Shown here: piece by piece, positions 10,836-22,461 of the stretch
Numbering within the stretch: position 1 is the stretch's first letter
How the letters are laid out: every line of letters starts with the position of its first letter
From: Nephromyces sp. MM_2019
Taxonomy: Eukaryota > Apicomplexa > Aconoidasida > Nephromycida
Direction of reading: 5' to 3'
Assembly (NCBI GenBank): GCA_015657535.1
Contig: JADHZB010001754.1
Coordinates: 4,354-41,535 of the forward strand
DNA length: 37,182 bases
Notes under the pieces: model-generated
Database searches by the model: none
The model's input: the letters and a program-made list of their open reading frames with translations, nothing else
Told to the model about the DNA's origin: nothing
Position numbers and translations under genes: made by a program

Positions 10836-12971
10836 CTAAAAGAAACGGCGTATAGTTTATTCACCAATCAGACTCATAACTTTACTTAAGATTCGAAATG
10901 CTGCAAGTCATAAAGTAATTTTAATACAAAAAAAATCAATTTGAGCAGGCTAGCTGCAACATGTGACAAAAAAACCGGGGTTGAAAACTTAAAATTTACT
11001 ATCATAAGCTGGATCTTAGCAGGAGCGATTGAAAATGCAAAACATCTTCTTGCTAGCGGTTTTTATGTTACCAAAGAAATTGTGTTAGCTTATAAAGTTG
11101 GTATATGTTGATGATAAACAAATATTGTAACGATTTCATAGCATGTATGCTCAGAAAAAAAGTGCAGCTATGCAGTTGACGGAGCACACAAGGCACTACT
11201 ACAAAACTTTAGCCCAATTTCGCGTATTCTCTTAAAAATCACCGTGAAGGCAGCTTCACCCGTCATTTACGCTTCATGTGAATGCAGTAAGGCATGATTA
11301 AGCATATTCTTACCAACTTAGTGAGGTGATTGCACATCCTTACAATTGGGTATCAAGGGTAAAAATACTGATTTTTATGGATCTACATCTATATGTTATT
11401 ATGAGTTTACAACTGATTTTAAAGCCTAGCCATTAGCATCTCATGTTGTATTGCAGCAGTCTGTATATCCTGACTAGTAGGTGATGTATATACACTACTT
11501 TCTAGCATAAAAAAGAGGGCATCGGGCATTCATTTCATTGCAAAAGCATATGACGAGAATTTCTGCTTTGCGTAGCCCTAATAACTTTCAGCCATATTTA
11601 CGTCTTTATGATATACCTCTGGAGCTGGTGAGCTACCTGTTGCTACTTCAGGGTATATCAACACTTTCACCGCTTAACTCCTTCGCTCACACTCTGTTAA
11701 TATTTATACTTACATTAGAAGCGCATCAAATAATCATGCTTTTTTATGTGAGATACTTTTTTGATGGTAATTCCTGTGAGTAAATCTTTTGTTGCATTAG
11801 TATGATGATATCCACGATTGTATTACGAGAGCCTATCTCTAAAAATCGACAGATAACCAGGGATAAAACTTGTCCCTGAATAAGCGGAACTACTTGAAGT
11901 GCTTTCGATTCAACATAAACTTTAGTTACTCTATGAATTTGATACGGTAGTGACTTGCATAAATGCGCGCAGTAGCCTGTAGAATCTCCTGCAAGTTATT
12001 TCACGCAAGCAGCATATCGTTTGTAGACCTAATTTGGTGAGCATTGTGTTCACAACGGTGAAGAATCTTGTCGATACTACTAAGTTTTTTTAAGCAGAGT
12101 AGCTTAGCTTTAATATAAACTTCTATGCTTTGACGGCATTCGCGCCTTAATGGTTCAGCGTACATTTTGAAACAAGGGGACCCTTTTTCCCTTTAATATT
12201 CAGCAGCAGAGAGAAAGGGTTACTTTAATGTTTTGTAGACGTGGACGAGAGTATATAAGTTATTATAAATCCTCTTATATAAGCAAGGTCAAAACACATA
12301 ATTACTAGTTGCAGAGGAAGCTGCCCTCATAGGAGAGACAAAAATGCACGTTTTCCTGTCGTTTGCAGCACCATCGTAACCAGCATATCTATAAAAAAGG
12401 ACACTAGTCTATTATAAAACTAATCCAGTAGCTAAAGTGTTTCTAAGTACCTTGAATAACTTTGGAAAAAAAACTAAAGTCTCTATCTTTAGTGTAAACA
12501 TAAAGCTGAAACTTTAAGACACAAACAGTCCTACACCTCCATATTTCTTCCAGGAATAGGATCTTTGACAAGCTTATGAAATTACCCTCACAATGTGCCG
12601 CATCGTTTCGCCTGACAAGTTTTTAATTCGCTTTTACAACACGTTGGTTCCACAAAAAGTGTACAAGATAATGCGATGAATTTGCTATTGTGAAGGAATT
12701 TATGGGCTAGTGCACCCTTTGAATGTATAAAATAATAGCTTAATTTACCCAGTATAGAGAGTTTAAAAAAAATTAATCTGCACTGAACGAGCTTTTGCTC
12801 CAATTGATCGCTGTCGAGTAACAATCGTTACAACTAGTAGCACTTAATTGCAAAAAAAATCACTTGGACACATGTTGTTTGCTTCTTCAGATCAAAGGAG
12901 ATGGAAAAAAAAAATTTGTATTGCAAGAAAACAGGCCTGAGAAGGTTCTGCATATTATCAACATAATCATT
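10836..12971 (+). pseudogene. CCT8: Decayed CCT-theta chaperonin subunit, copy 2
   Basis: A second colinear set of CCT-theta-like peptides follows copy 1 by about 0.4 kb on the same strand. LKETA at 10836-10850 corresponds to LKEGA, and SKCCKS near 10893 to the ACKEL region. LAGAIENAKHLLASGF (11016-11063), followed by KEIVLAYKVG, aligns with FAGALLELAEELL...EGYEIA. SRVKIL near 11353 matches RVCKIL. ALRSPNNF...LRLYDIPLELVS...GISTL (11565-11675) matches the ALHYANKY...VRLNSKWDLRRL...GATAL block. ISTIVLR (11808-11828) is identical to the theta-subunit ISTIVLRG strand. VLHIINIII (12945-12971) matches VLRVDQIIM near the C terminus. Multiple stops and frame changes, and loss of GDGT and PGGGA, mark it as a pseudogene. 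The protein comparison is from memory of the family, not from an alignment program. Confidence 0.6.
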
Positions 12972-14117
12972 TTTTATTTTCCTTGGGATACGGCATGCTC
13001 AGCGGAACAAAGCGTATAGTTATTCAAGATTTCGGGCAGTAAAAGAACAAAGAACTACATGCGGAGTTTAAGATTCCAAAAATATTGCTTTGGTGGGCAA
13101 TATCAATAGATCTAGGGGAAACCAACAAGACTGAATTTGGATAAAGGCATTTCTAATTGGATTGAAAACTTAAATTTAACGGCTGCTTGCAATCCCTTTG
13201 GGATCAACATTCAGGGATATTCAGCACAGCAATAACGAGTTCACTGAAAAGTAAGCAGGATATGCCATTACAATAAATTCCAGCACAAACACGTATATAT
13301 TGCTGTAATCATTAGAGGACTAAAAGTGTACCTTGTGATTATCTCAACCAGAGCACATACAAATGTGTTTTGCTGCAACATTAGAGAATTAAGAGTATAC
13401 CTTGTGATTATCTCAACCATATTTTGATGAAATAACTCACTATATATGTTTAAGCAAAGGGATTGTGTTGCTGCGAACATCTCGGTGGATACATCTTGGT
13501 TGAAAAAATTACCATAAGAAAATCAGAAAAAAAACATAATTGAATTTTAAAAATCAGTAACTGCTCAGGTTGTGCAAGGAAAAATATCCACTTAGTATTA
13601 TTCGTTCAAATTGTTTGAGTGAGAAATACGCATAAGCCTGAAGCGACCATTTCATCAAGAGATTCAGTACCATCCTGAAGCATCAGTTGGAAAGAAGCTT
13701 CTGTGCTGCAACCTTCATCATTGCTTCTTACGATGAATTTTATTCGTTGCTCTTCTTGTTGCTTTCAGTGGCTGGTATTTTTAAGATTGGCTCCTCATTG
13801 TATTCATACAACTAACATTATGGAGCGAAATTCAGGCTTCCAAAGAGATACAGGAAGTGTCTTACACCGCGGAAATATGCTCTAAAATCGCAATAAATAA
13901 ATTTATAAAAACAACAGGCAAAGGAGATCACCCTGTTTTTACATATTGCAGCTGGACTTTCTGTAACCCCTTCAGTTGCTTTATGTCCTAGCCTTTACCA
14001 TCTCTTCACCATTACTATGCACGCAATGGTTAGTAGTATTAATCTTGAGGCATAAACTAAAAATTTGACCTCTTTACCCCCCCCTATAAAATCCTTCCTG
14101 CTACATTTTCCAAAAAT
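12972..14117. other. AT-rich upstream region of the SIAH-like gene
   Basis: No gene is supported. A diverged direct repeat lies at 13301-13420. The final ~80 bases before the ATG at 14118 include a C-run and a pyrimidine-rich stretch, which could be 5' leader. A 60-codon plus-strand ORF at 13703 has no recognisable feature. Confidence 0.5.
13301..13420. repeat. Two-copy direct repeat, ~70-bp period
   Basis: Two copies share the sequence accttgtgattatctcaacc and an upstream tgctg...attagag segment, at about 13301-13352 and 13371-13420. They are separated by non-repeated bases. The repeat appears as a duplicated VEIITRYT peptide in a minus-strand ORF, which I do not treat as a gene. Confidence 0.8.
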
Positions 14118-17100
14118 ATGGAAAAGTGTTTAATTTGCGGGAAGGACTATTTTCGAGATTGCCAATGTTTTCATCACGCAGCTCCTCGCATATCCCCGAG
14201 GGAACTGCCAACAACAAGCAGTATAAGCCCAATAATTAAGCCTGAGCAAAAAGTTATTCCTTCGACTGGTATGCATACTTATACATGCCAGGTAGTTCAC
14301 AAGGATAGTCCTTATTCCACTTCTCCTACATTCTACGAGGAAAGATGTAGTTATGAAACCTACTACCCCACTCAACAAACGACTGACAAGTCGATTGCAA
14401 AAGACTGGCTGAAACAGAGTGGTGGCCAGCTCCTGCATGCCAGTCAATGTCAAGGAGATTTGCAAAAGGATTCCTACCATGGTGCTCAGCTGCTGGAAAA
14501 TCTGGTGGAAGAAATATATTCTGGCGTATGCCTCAGCAATGTCTCAGAATGCAGCTCCTGGCACAATCTAGATGGGGAGACAAAGATATGTTCTTACAAT
14601 TTTCCTCAAAGTCAGCTAGATCTGAGCAATCTTAGGCCCTACAACATGAGTCAGTTAAGCCAATGTAGCAGCCCTAGCCGAGTTTCATCTAAGCTATCTG
14701 GCCAAAATTCGACAAGAAGTAGCTGCGTTGATCGTAGGAGTAACCTGCCTCCATCTTGGAGCTTAAGAGATGCCAACGATATCGTACGCTACACGGGGAT
14801 TGCTTCATCTAGCGGAGGGGTTAATGCTCCCTCTTCCATGGTCGAAAGCGTGCTCAATTCCGCGCTATACACAACTCCAACGACGCTTTCTCCACAACGA
14901 CAAGTTCTGGTAGACGCTGAGGGAACAACCGCATACTCAAGTCCTCAAAAGCACGATAAAGCTGATATATCCCAATTTCTTAGAAGTGAGGGTGATAGTA
15001 GTAGCTCACGACAGCCTAATGGCATGACGCTCGAAGATGTTTGTCTGACAGTTTTAAAAAGTTCTAAAGCGAAAAAAAGCAGCTTAAAGACAGTAGACGG
15101 CGCGAAGTGTTTGCTTTCCAAGCGTATTGTAAGGTCGGAAGACGACAGCAGCGGCCGTAGCAAAATATGGGTAAGTCCCCACGGATCCCCAACTAAGCGG
15201 TATGAGGAGGGAGAAATTAATAGATATATCGTGGAGCCGGCAAATGAGAGGCAAATAAAACGCTCAAGCAAGGAAAGCACTTCCCCAAGAGGGGAGACAC
15301 TAAGTGCCACATCATCGAGAGCAGTAGCAGCAACATTACCTGCCACATCATCGAGAACAGTAGCAACAGCTTTACCCCCGGTGGCTAGCAGTCCACAGCG
15401 TGGAGTATTTTCGGATGCGAGCGATACACACACTATAATTCCTACCATAATAACTCATTCGAATAGCTTATTTGCTGGAGCTTCAAACCCCCCCAATCAG
15501 CATCACTCAAGCCACCAAATGAATGTTTCTGATTCTCCCGCTGAGAGTCGCACAAATAACCAACTAGTAGGGTTTTCAAGCGGAGCAGATGTTCACTATA
15601 CTTCAGTAAATGTTCGACAGCCTTATTCTACACCGTATCAGGAGAATATAAGCTCGTATACAATCAATAAAAATGACGCTATTTCACTTAGGAGATCATC
15701 TTCATGGCATTATGACAATGCAAAAAACGGTGCAGGGGATGCCACACAGGATGGTCCCAGATGGTGGTATCAAAGCGATGAGACAAGCATGGATGTTACC
15801 TCTATTATACTCGCTAATTCCGAGTCATCTGGTTATTCCAGCAGCCCCAAGAGCAGCGCAGGAGCAATGACTATCGGGGAAGCAAGTAGCTCAAATGTCA
15901 GGGAAGGAAAAAGTGTAAGCAAGAGTGAATCGTCAAAGAGGAAGGGGGGTACGGCAGGAGAGGGAAAAGATGAGCAGCCCACTTCCTTGGGTCAAAAATT
16001 AACTAAGGAAGGAGCCAAATCTGAGGGACAGGATAGCAGCAAAAAATCGGGGCATGGGGGGCTTAAGTTAAACGATGTAGCCCTTGACTGTTTCGCATGT
16101 GTCATCTGCTTGGATCTTGCAACTCCCCCAGTCTACCAGTGCTCTAGAGGGCACCTTTTATGCAACAAATGTGTCAAAAGGGTAAGCAAATGCCCTACAT
16201 GTGGAGCCCCAGACGTGAGCATAAGATGCCGAGCAGTAGAGCTCTTCACGGAAAAGATGGAGGTAAGCTTGATTGTAATTATCTGATGATGAATCAGTAA
16301 CCGAGTCTAAAATTTAGTTTGGCCGTATAAACATGCTTTGCTAAAGAATAAATTTTAATAGCAGCATCAAGAGATGCTACTTAAAGAGCAGGAGTAGTGT
16401 TTGGAAATCTGAAGCCCGAAATAAAATGACGATGTAGGTACTCAAGAAATTACCCTAGTTTCGTGGTAACACACCCGCAGGAACTGGCTTTGAAAAAATA
16501 GATTATAAGAAACTAGCAGAAGAAACCAATAGCATAAATGATTAAGTTCAAGCAACACACGAAAAGACTTTCTCTAAAAGTAAGAAGTATTATATCCATG
16601 CTCGATAGTAGGGGCAAATAGTCATACCACCACGGTAAATGCTCTGAGTATCAGGATAGGGAGTTGGAGGTTAAACAAGATGAAGTTAACGGTAGTATTC
16701 ACGTAGAAAAAAAGCAGCAAAAAAACGCCAAAGTATTGAAGATGATACAATGATAGCAAAAAAAGTGAAGACAATTTCGCTGAAATTTCTTCGTAATCTT
16801 TCAAGTGATGAGGATTCATACACGGCGAAAAATAGCAAGTGAAGGAATCTCCCGGTTCATGCGCCATGATAGGAGTCTAGAACTATTCTTTGCAGAGGCT
16901 TGATGCTATAAAAACTGCAGCTTCTACTGTTATAGATACATAAGACATAGATCGATTAGATAGAGAGATATCGATAGATAAGTTAGAAGTAGATTGATGG
17001 ATATATTAGATACATATATAGAAAGACATAAATGGACTAGATAGATATATACCTCCTTTTGAAGATTTTTCAAGCGTTAAATAAGTTATCACAGTGTATA

Positions 17101-17380
17101 TACGGCGGCAGTTAAAATTTCTCGAATCTCACGGGAGCTTCCTGCCCTTATAATGATGCGCTTTAAGCGATTAATAAGTTGCCAGAGCACAATATACTTG
17201 TATTTACATTGTGAATCTCTAGAGCAGTAATATGGAATAAAAACGAAAGTTTAGGCGATTTATACTCTGCATGAGAGAATGTATTGTATCGTATATTTTT
17301 TCCTCGTGTGTGTGTGTGTATGTGCGTGTGCGTGTGTGTGTGTATGTGTGTGTGTATGTGTGTGTGCGTGTGTGTGTGTG

Positions 17381-17413
<33 letters not shown>

Positions 17414-19642
17414 GTATGTGTGTGTGCGTGTGTGTGTGTGTGTATGTGCTGCCAGCTTCGCATTATCTTTTCTGGAAGAGAAACCAAAGGTTCAATATCA
17501 TTCAAATAGCTTCCACGGGATAGCGCTTCATCCTTCGCTCTTAAGTAACAGATTCTTAAGAAAGTAAATAGCTGAAGTGAGTACACCTTAGCTGGGTAGT
17601 TTTCTACCTTCTGTTCAAGGTGGTACAAGCATCTTTGTTTTTCTATTTCAGCAGAGAATAGCAAGCAGAAAAGTATAGTAGGCTGCTGTAATGAAGGATG
17701 ATGTCAATTTGAGCCCCCTTTCTCGACACACCAAGCCCAAAAATGCAGCACACAGAAATTAATCAAACAGAAACTCATTCTAAGCCCCTTTTCTTCACAC
17801 CAAACTTGCCTTCATTTGCTTAATGAAAAAAACTTCGCACACGATAAGGATAAATCAAAATCATCTCTGCCAGCACCCTGAAAACCGCTTGAAATGCGCC
17901 ACTAGTTCATATACAAACGTCCAAAAAGACAGGAACTCTTAGCATATCAAAAGGCAAAGAAGAAATCTTAGCAAGCAGACGAAGGTTTCCTCAGTGGCTA
18001 TCTCGCATAATGACAAATGCTGGAATGCTACTTTCTCGCATTTCATTTGCACTTTGTAAAGCAGCATTTAACCCTCATATCAAGACTTCCTCGCTTCAGG
18101 TAGATTGCGCCTACAAGTCACTAGGGTGCAACTATCGAGTTAAGTGCCATCGAAAAGAATCACATGAAAGAAACTGCCCTTATCGTCCACTGGAATGCCT
18201 CTTTAGTTCATGCTTCTACCAAGGAAGCCCTGAAGAATTGGTTAATCATCTGACTGTTGCCCATAACTATGAGCGTCGAAAGACAAACAAATTGGAGTTG
18301 CACTGCAGCAATTCGAACAGGATGACATATATGGGTCTTGCGACTGTCAATCCCGAATTCTCTCTATGGCAGGATACTATATACAGCTGCTTCGATAAGC
18401 ACTTTGTCCTGAGAGTGCACAGAAGAAAGGATAAATGTGATAGCTGCCCGAGATTTTATATCAGCGTTATAGTTCTCCATCAAAAACATCATGCAAACAA
18501 CTATAGAGTGGCTGTACGCGGATCAGGAAGAGAATTCACTTATGAAGGTGGAAAAAAAGGGATGGGATTGGGAAGAGGGAATAGCTGGTTGAGGGAATGA
18601 AAAATCTGCGGCTGTGTGGGTGGTATTTAGTGTGCGAGCAGTGGAAAGGTGGTTGAGGTAATGGGAAATATCTACTGTCCTATAAACTGGCACACAGGTT
18701 TTGCTACACACACAAGTTGCACTGCACACACAATGTAATCTCCACAAGATACACTGTACACAAAATGCAATATCCAAAAGATACACTGCACACGCCGCCA
18801 CACACACAAATAGCAACTGCACACACCACACATCCCTCTCGCACACACCACACACCCCTCTCGCACACACCACACACCCCTCTCGCACACACCACACATC
18901 CCTCTCGCACACACCACACATCCCTCTCGCACACACCACACACCCCTCTCGCACACACCACACATCCCTCTCGCACACACCACACACCCCTCTCGCACAC
19001 ACCACACATCCCTCTCGCACACACCACACACCCCTCTCGCACACACCACACACCCCTCTCGCACACACCACACACCCCTCTCGCACACACCACACACCCC
19101 TCTCGCACACACCACACATCCCTCTCGCACACACCACACACCCCTCTCGCACACACCACACANNNNNNNNNNNNNNNNNNNNNNNNNNNNNNNNNNNNNN
19201 NNNNNNNNNNNNCCCTCTCGCACACACCACACACCCCTCTCGCACACACCACACACCCCTCTCGCACACACCACACATCCCTCTCGCACACACCACACAT
19301 CCCTCTCGCACACACCACACACCCCTCTCGCACACACCACACATCCCTCTCGCACACACCACACACCCCTCTCGCACACACCACACATCCCTCTCGCACA
19401 CACAACACATCCCTCTCGCACACACCACACATCCCTCTCGCACACACACCTAAATATCCAAGGTAGCTGCTTAATGATTAGGTCCCGTATGGACGGCCAG
19501 CCGGGGATTCGAAGAAATGGAAAAAGTAAACGACTGCCTGACGTTACCAGAAAACATCGTCTTCTTTCTCGCTGGAGGAACTGGACTGGAAACTAGCTTT
19601 AAAGAGTTTTCCTTTACTGTGACTGGAGAGATACTCGAATAA
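14118..19642 (+). CDS. SIAH-like RING E3 ubiquitin ligase with long N-terminal extension
   Basis: Three exons (14118-16262, 18100-18547, 19482-19642) give 917 aa. Junctions are GAG|GTAAGC..TTCAG|GTA (phase 0) and GAAG|GTGGAA..GATTAG|GT (phase 1). Residues 1-20 hold a Cys/His cluster (C4, C7, C15, C17, H19, H20). Residues ~20-655 are Ser-rich and look disordered, with a duplicated [12 protein letters not shown] segment. The RING (C661, C664, C675, H679, C682, C685, C692, C695) has exactly the SIAH spacing C-x2-C-x10-C-x3-H-x2-C-x2-C-x6-C-x2-C. Exon 2 carries the SIAH zinc-binding region (C718, C725, H737, C741; C748-x4-C753-x11-H765-x4-H770) and most of the SINA/TRAF-like substrate-binding domain. 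Exon 3 completes it ([28 protein letters not shown]). Known family members recruit E2 enzymes and ubiquitinate substrates as dimers. Typical SIAH proteins are about 280-320 aa, so the extension is unusual. The ATG has A at -3. Confidence 0.88.
17305..17450. repeat. (GT)n-rich microsatellite in intron 1 of the SIAH-like gene
   Basis: This is TG dinucleotide repeat interrupted by TATG and TGCG on the sense strand. It lies inside the 1837-bp intron 16263-18099. The remainder of that intron is AT-rich and contains short GATA-like words at about 16930-17045 (taga/gata runs), with no gene. Confidence 0.9.
18834..19449. repeat. 22-bp minisatellite in intron 2 of the SIAH-like gene
   Basis: The unit is ccctctcgcacacaccacac plus two bases. 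About 15 units precede and about 11 follow an assembly gap. Units differ mainly at one position (acacAT versus acacAC before CCCT), giving a mixed variant pattern along the array. The array is CA-rich on the sense strand and occupies most of the 934-bp intron 18548-19481. CA-rich flanking sequence starts near 18705. Open frames of about 250 codons on both strands are artefacts. Confidence 0.95.
19163..19212. other. Assembly gap (50 N) inside the 22-bp minisatellite
   Basis: Exactly 50 N interrupt the array. Unit starts on the left (18834 + 22n) and on the right (19213) differ by 379, which is not a multiple of 22. The N length is therefore likely a placeholder and the true array length is unknown. 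Confidence 0.97.
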
Positions 19643-22461
19643 TTCAATGCAAAGAGTGCTGCACCTCTTCAAAACTCTGCTATTTCTAGTCTTCAAGGAG
19701 GAGTAAATTTAGGCGGTTTTGCGACTCGTTTACTCGGTTTTACGGTGGATATAATAGTAGAATGGGGGGTGAACTTAGAGTACTGCTAGGGATATATTTT
19801 ACACCCCCTGTCGCGAGTTTTATAAAAGGTATGGGAAACAGAGTAACACACACGTATTATATTACAGTAACATACACGAAAGTCAAAGCAATCCACATGT
19901 AAGTCACAGTAACACACGCAAAGCACCTCCCACACACAAAAATCACTTCTCACACCCACAAATCACAGCAAAGCATACTAAGCACACCAAAAGACACATA
20001 TTTGTCAAATAAGAAACCCCCCATACACGCTTATACCTCCCACACACAGACCTCCCGCACACAGATTCCTTTCGTTCAGACGAAGCAAACGTCCTACACG
20101 CACATTTACTAGCAGATTTGCTTCAAAGTTGAAGCTTAAAGCAACACTTTTCGACAATCTCGTAAAGGGAAAGTCATGGGATTACGAGCTTCCCCACCCT
20201 TCTCTACACACACTTTAAGCTGAAGCCTTCAGCCTGGCAGGCAGTTTTCAGTGGTTAAACTGCAAAGCTCTAGTCGAGAAAATCAGCGGATTTCAGCACA
20301 AATACCAGCCAAATGCAGCCTTTTACGAAATTATTTAACTACTAAGCATTGCAAAACTGTAATCTGCAGAAGAAGTAAATAACTTTGGAAGTCTTCAATT
20401 TGTGTGCACCCTTTCTTCATGCGTTTTAAATAGTATAAATCATTTCAAAAGTCTCCTTATCTGGCCTTTTGCACGCCTGTTCTCCGAGAGATTAGCGCAT
20501 CTTCATATGTAGGGAAGCATATGCATCTTCAATAGGGGAGTTTAGCCAACTTGACTTGAGCTCAAGCAGATCCAAAGGATTAGAAAGAAAGTTAAACTCA
20601 CATACAGTAGGCATCTTGGGGAAGTGAAACGCATACACAGTGAATATGTTGGGGAAATGAAACGCACACATACCAGATAAGTCTGGGAAACACATCCCTA
20701 GGAAGGAAAAGCTAGCCTACGAGGAAGAAGTAGGAGTTGAGTAGGTGATGCTAGTACCCGAAGCACAAAAGCAATGAGCAGTTAGACTAAGGCAGTCGTC
20801 TTGTAGTTAGTGCTACAAAGTATAGAAAAACTAATACACGCGTACACACAAAACAAGAAAAATGCAAAACAATAGACAGAACACACACCCAAATATATAC
20901 ACCTCAATACACACCCTGGCACAAAAACCTCCAAACATACCTCAAAACAAACCCCGATACACAACTCAACAAACACAAGAGGTACACACACACGCAAACA
21001 GTTCATTTCAAAAAACAAACACGAGGAAGAAGCAAACTCACACTCATTTGCTTCACTTCAAACGCAAAAACCCCGCGGAAAAACACCAAAAATTTCCCTA
21101 AAAACCGTGAAATGAAGAGAATTTGCTAGAAACTAAGGTAGCAAGCCACTGAAGCAAAAAAGCATAAAAACAAGCCGAATAGAAGCTTTTTGAAGTTACC
21201 AGCCTGCCAAGCATATGAAGATGACAATAACAGAATAGAGGACAAGTTGCAAGGATTTTAACCCCCTCGGGAGTACCCTATTCTCGTCAAAATAACTGGC
21301 TTTCAGCACGCTTTTACGCGAGAAACACAAGAGTTATCAGCGTTTTCTAACATCCTAGACGCTAACACTTGAGCCTTTAACAGCTAGTTTTTTGAGCTTT
21401 ATTAGCAAAGCAACACATACGCAAGAAAAAGGTTCCACGCTTAAACTCACGGAATCGGCTTGTTTCTTTTATAAATTCAGCGTTTTCGAGGTTGAAAAAC
21501 TAAAAGTGCTTATAAAAAAAGGTGTATATACACTCACCCTTGGGGAGCAAGAGGGAGGGTGGGGAGGCGGGTGGGTAAGGAGTTAGAAAACCGGGAAGAT
21601 AGAAATACAGATAGCTTGATAGATTTACGTAAAGAATAAATTACACATAAAAAAGAGTAATAAGCGATATATATATATATATGTATGTATGCACATCACT
21701 TGCTTCTTCATTATTATTATCAAGGAGAGCTACGGCACACATATAAGCTTGCAGCAACGCGTGCCCTTCAGTTAAAGTAAAGAAGCGGTTAAGCAGCGTA
21801 TTAACCTACACGCACATATAAACTCATGGCGAATCAGAGCCCCTAAAAAAAGCTCGAGATAGTTTTCTAAACACACAGGAAAATGTGTGTGGTGGAGGGA
21901 AACCACTGAGTTTCTTAATAGTTTTAGCCTACCAAACACACAGATACACCATAATATACGCTTCATTAGGCTTACTTCAGTCAGCCTACAATAGATTAAA
22001 CCTTGACTGAGATGGTTTTCAAGTAGATACACACAAATATATATACGAAGTTGATATTCAGTCAAAACAGCACGACCTTCAGGCAAGATTAGCTAGTTTT
22101 ATTATCTGCATAAATCCAAACACATATACAGTGCAGATTATAGCAATTTCTTCAACGAGGAAACTTCGTGAAGAGAAAGTTTTTGAGAAACGTCAGAATA
22201 AAAGATATTGGAGAATTCAATGCAACAACTATGAAGAAACTAGGGAGGGAGGGGGAAGATGGGGGGTAGATAAGTTTTAAGATGAAGCAAAGAATGCTGA
22301 GCATGAAGATGAAGAAGAGATGAGGAGTGTGTACGGGCCATGAATCGTCTTTCTACGCTAATAAGCAAGAATTTGAAGGCGGTAGCCAGTGGGTATATCT
22401 ACCACTAAGCATTGTAGATGGAGCACACAAGCGTACACGCATACAAAAAACACAGCAAAAT
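19643..22461. other. Convergent intergenic region, no supported gene
   Basis: This lies between the 3' ends of the plus-strand SIAH-like gene and the minus-strand POLA2 gene. CA-rich degenerate sequence occupies about 19845-20105 and 20835-21010. A (TA)n run lies at about 21667-21682 and CA words at 21800-22130. On the minus strand an AATAAA lies near 22100, a possible POLA2 polyadenylation signal about 360 bases past the stop. ORFs up to 104 codons have repeat-driven composition. Confidence 0.55.
20599..20690. repeat. 33-bp tandem repeat, about three copies
   Basis: Copies containing ggggaaRtgaaacgcaYaca recur with a 33-bp period and a third, more diverged copy follows. On the minus strand this reads as repeated AFHFPKMPTV-like peptides. 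The period is a multiple of three, so the frame stays open, but I see no independent sign of coding. Confidence 0.75.

Noticed and set aside
11080..11120. LVYVDD motif resembling the catalytic motif of copia-type reverse transcriptases
   Set aside because: A stop lies a few codons later, no other RT motif is nearby, and the position falls within the colinear CCT8 copy 2, just after LAYKVG.
18523..19466. 250-308-codon ORFs on both strands
   Set aside because: They arise from the stop-free 22-bp minisatellite and read through the N gap. No unique protein sequence is present except the SIAH exon tail on the other strand.
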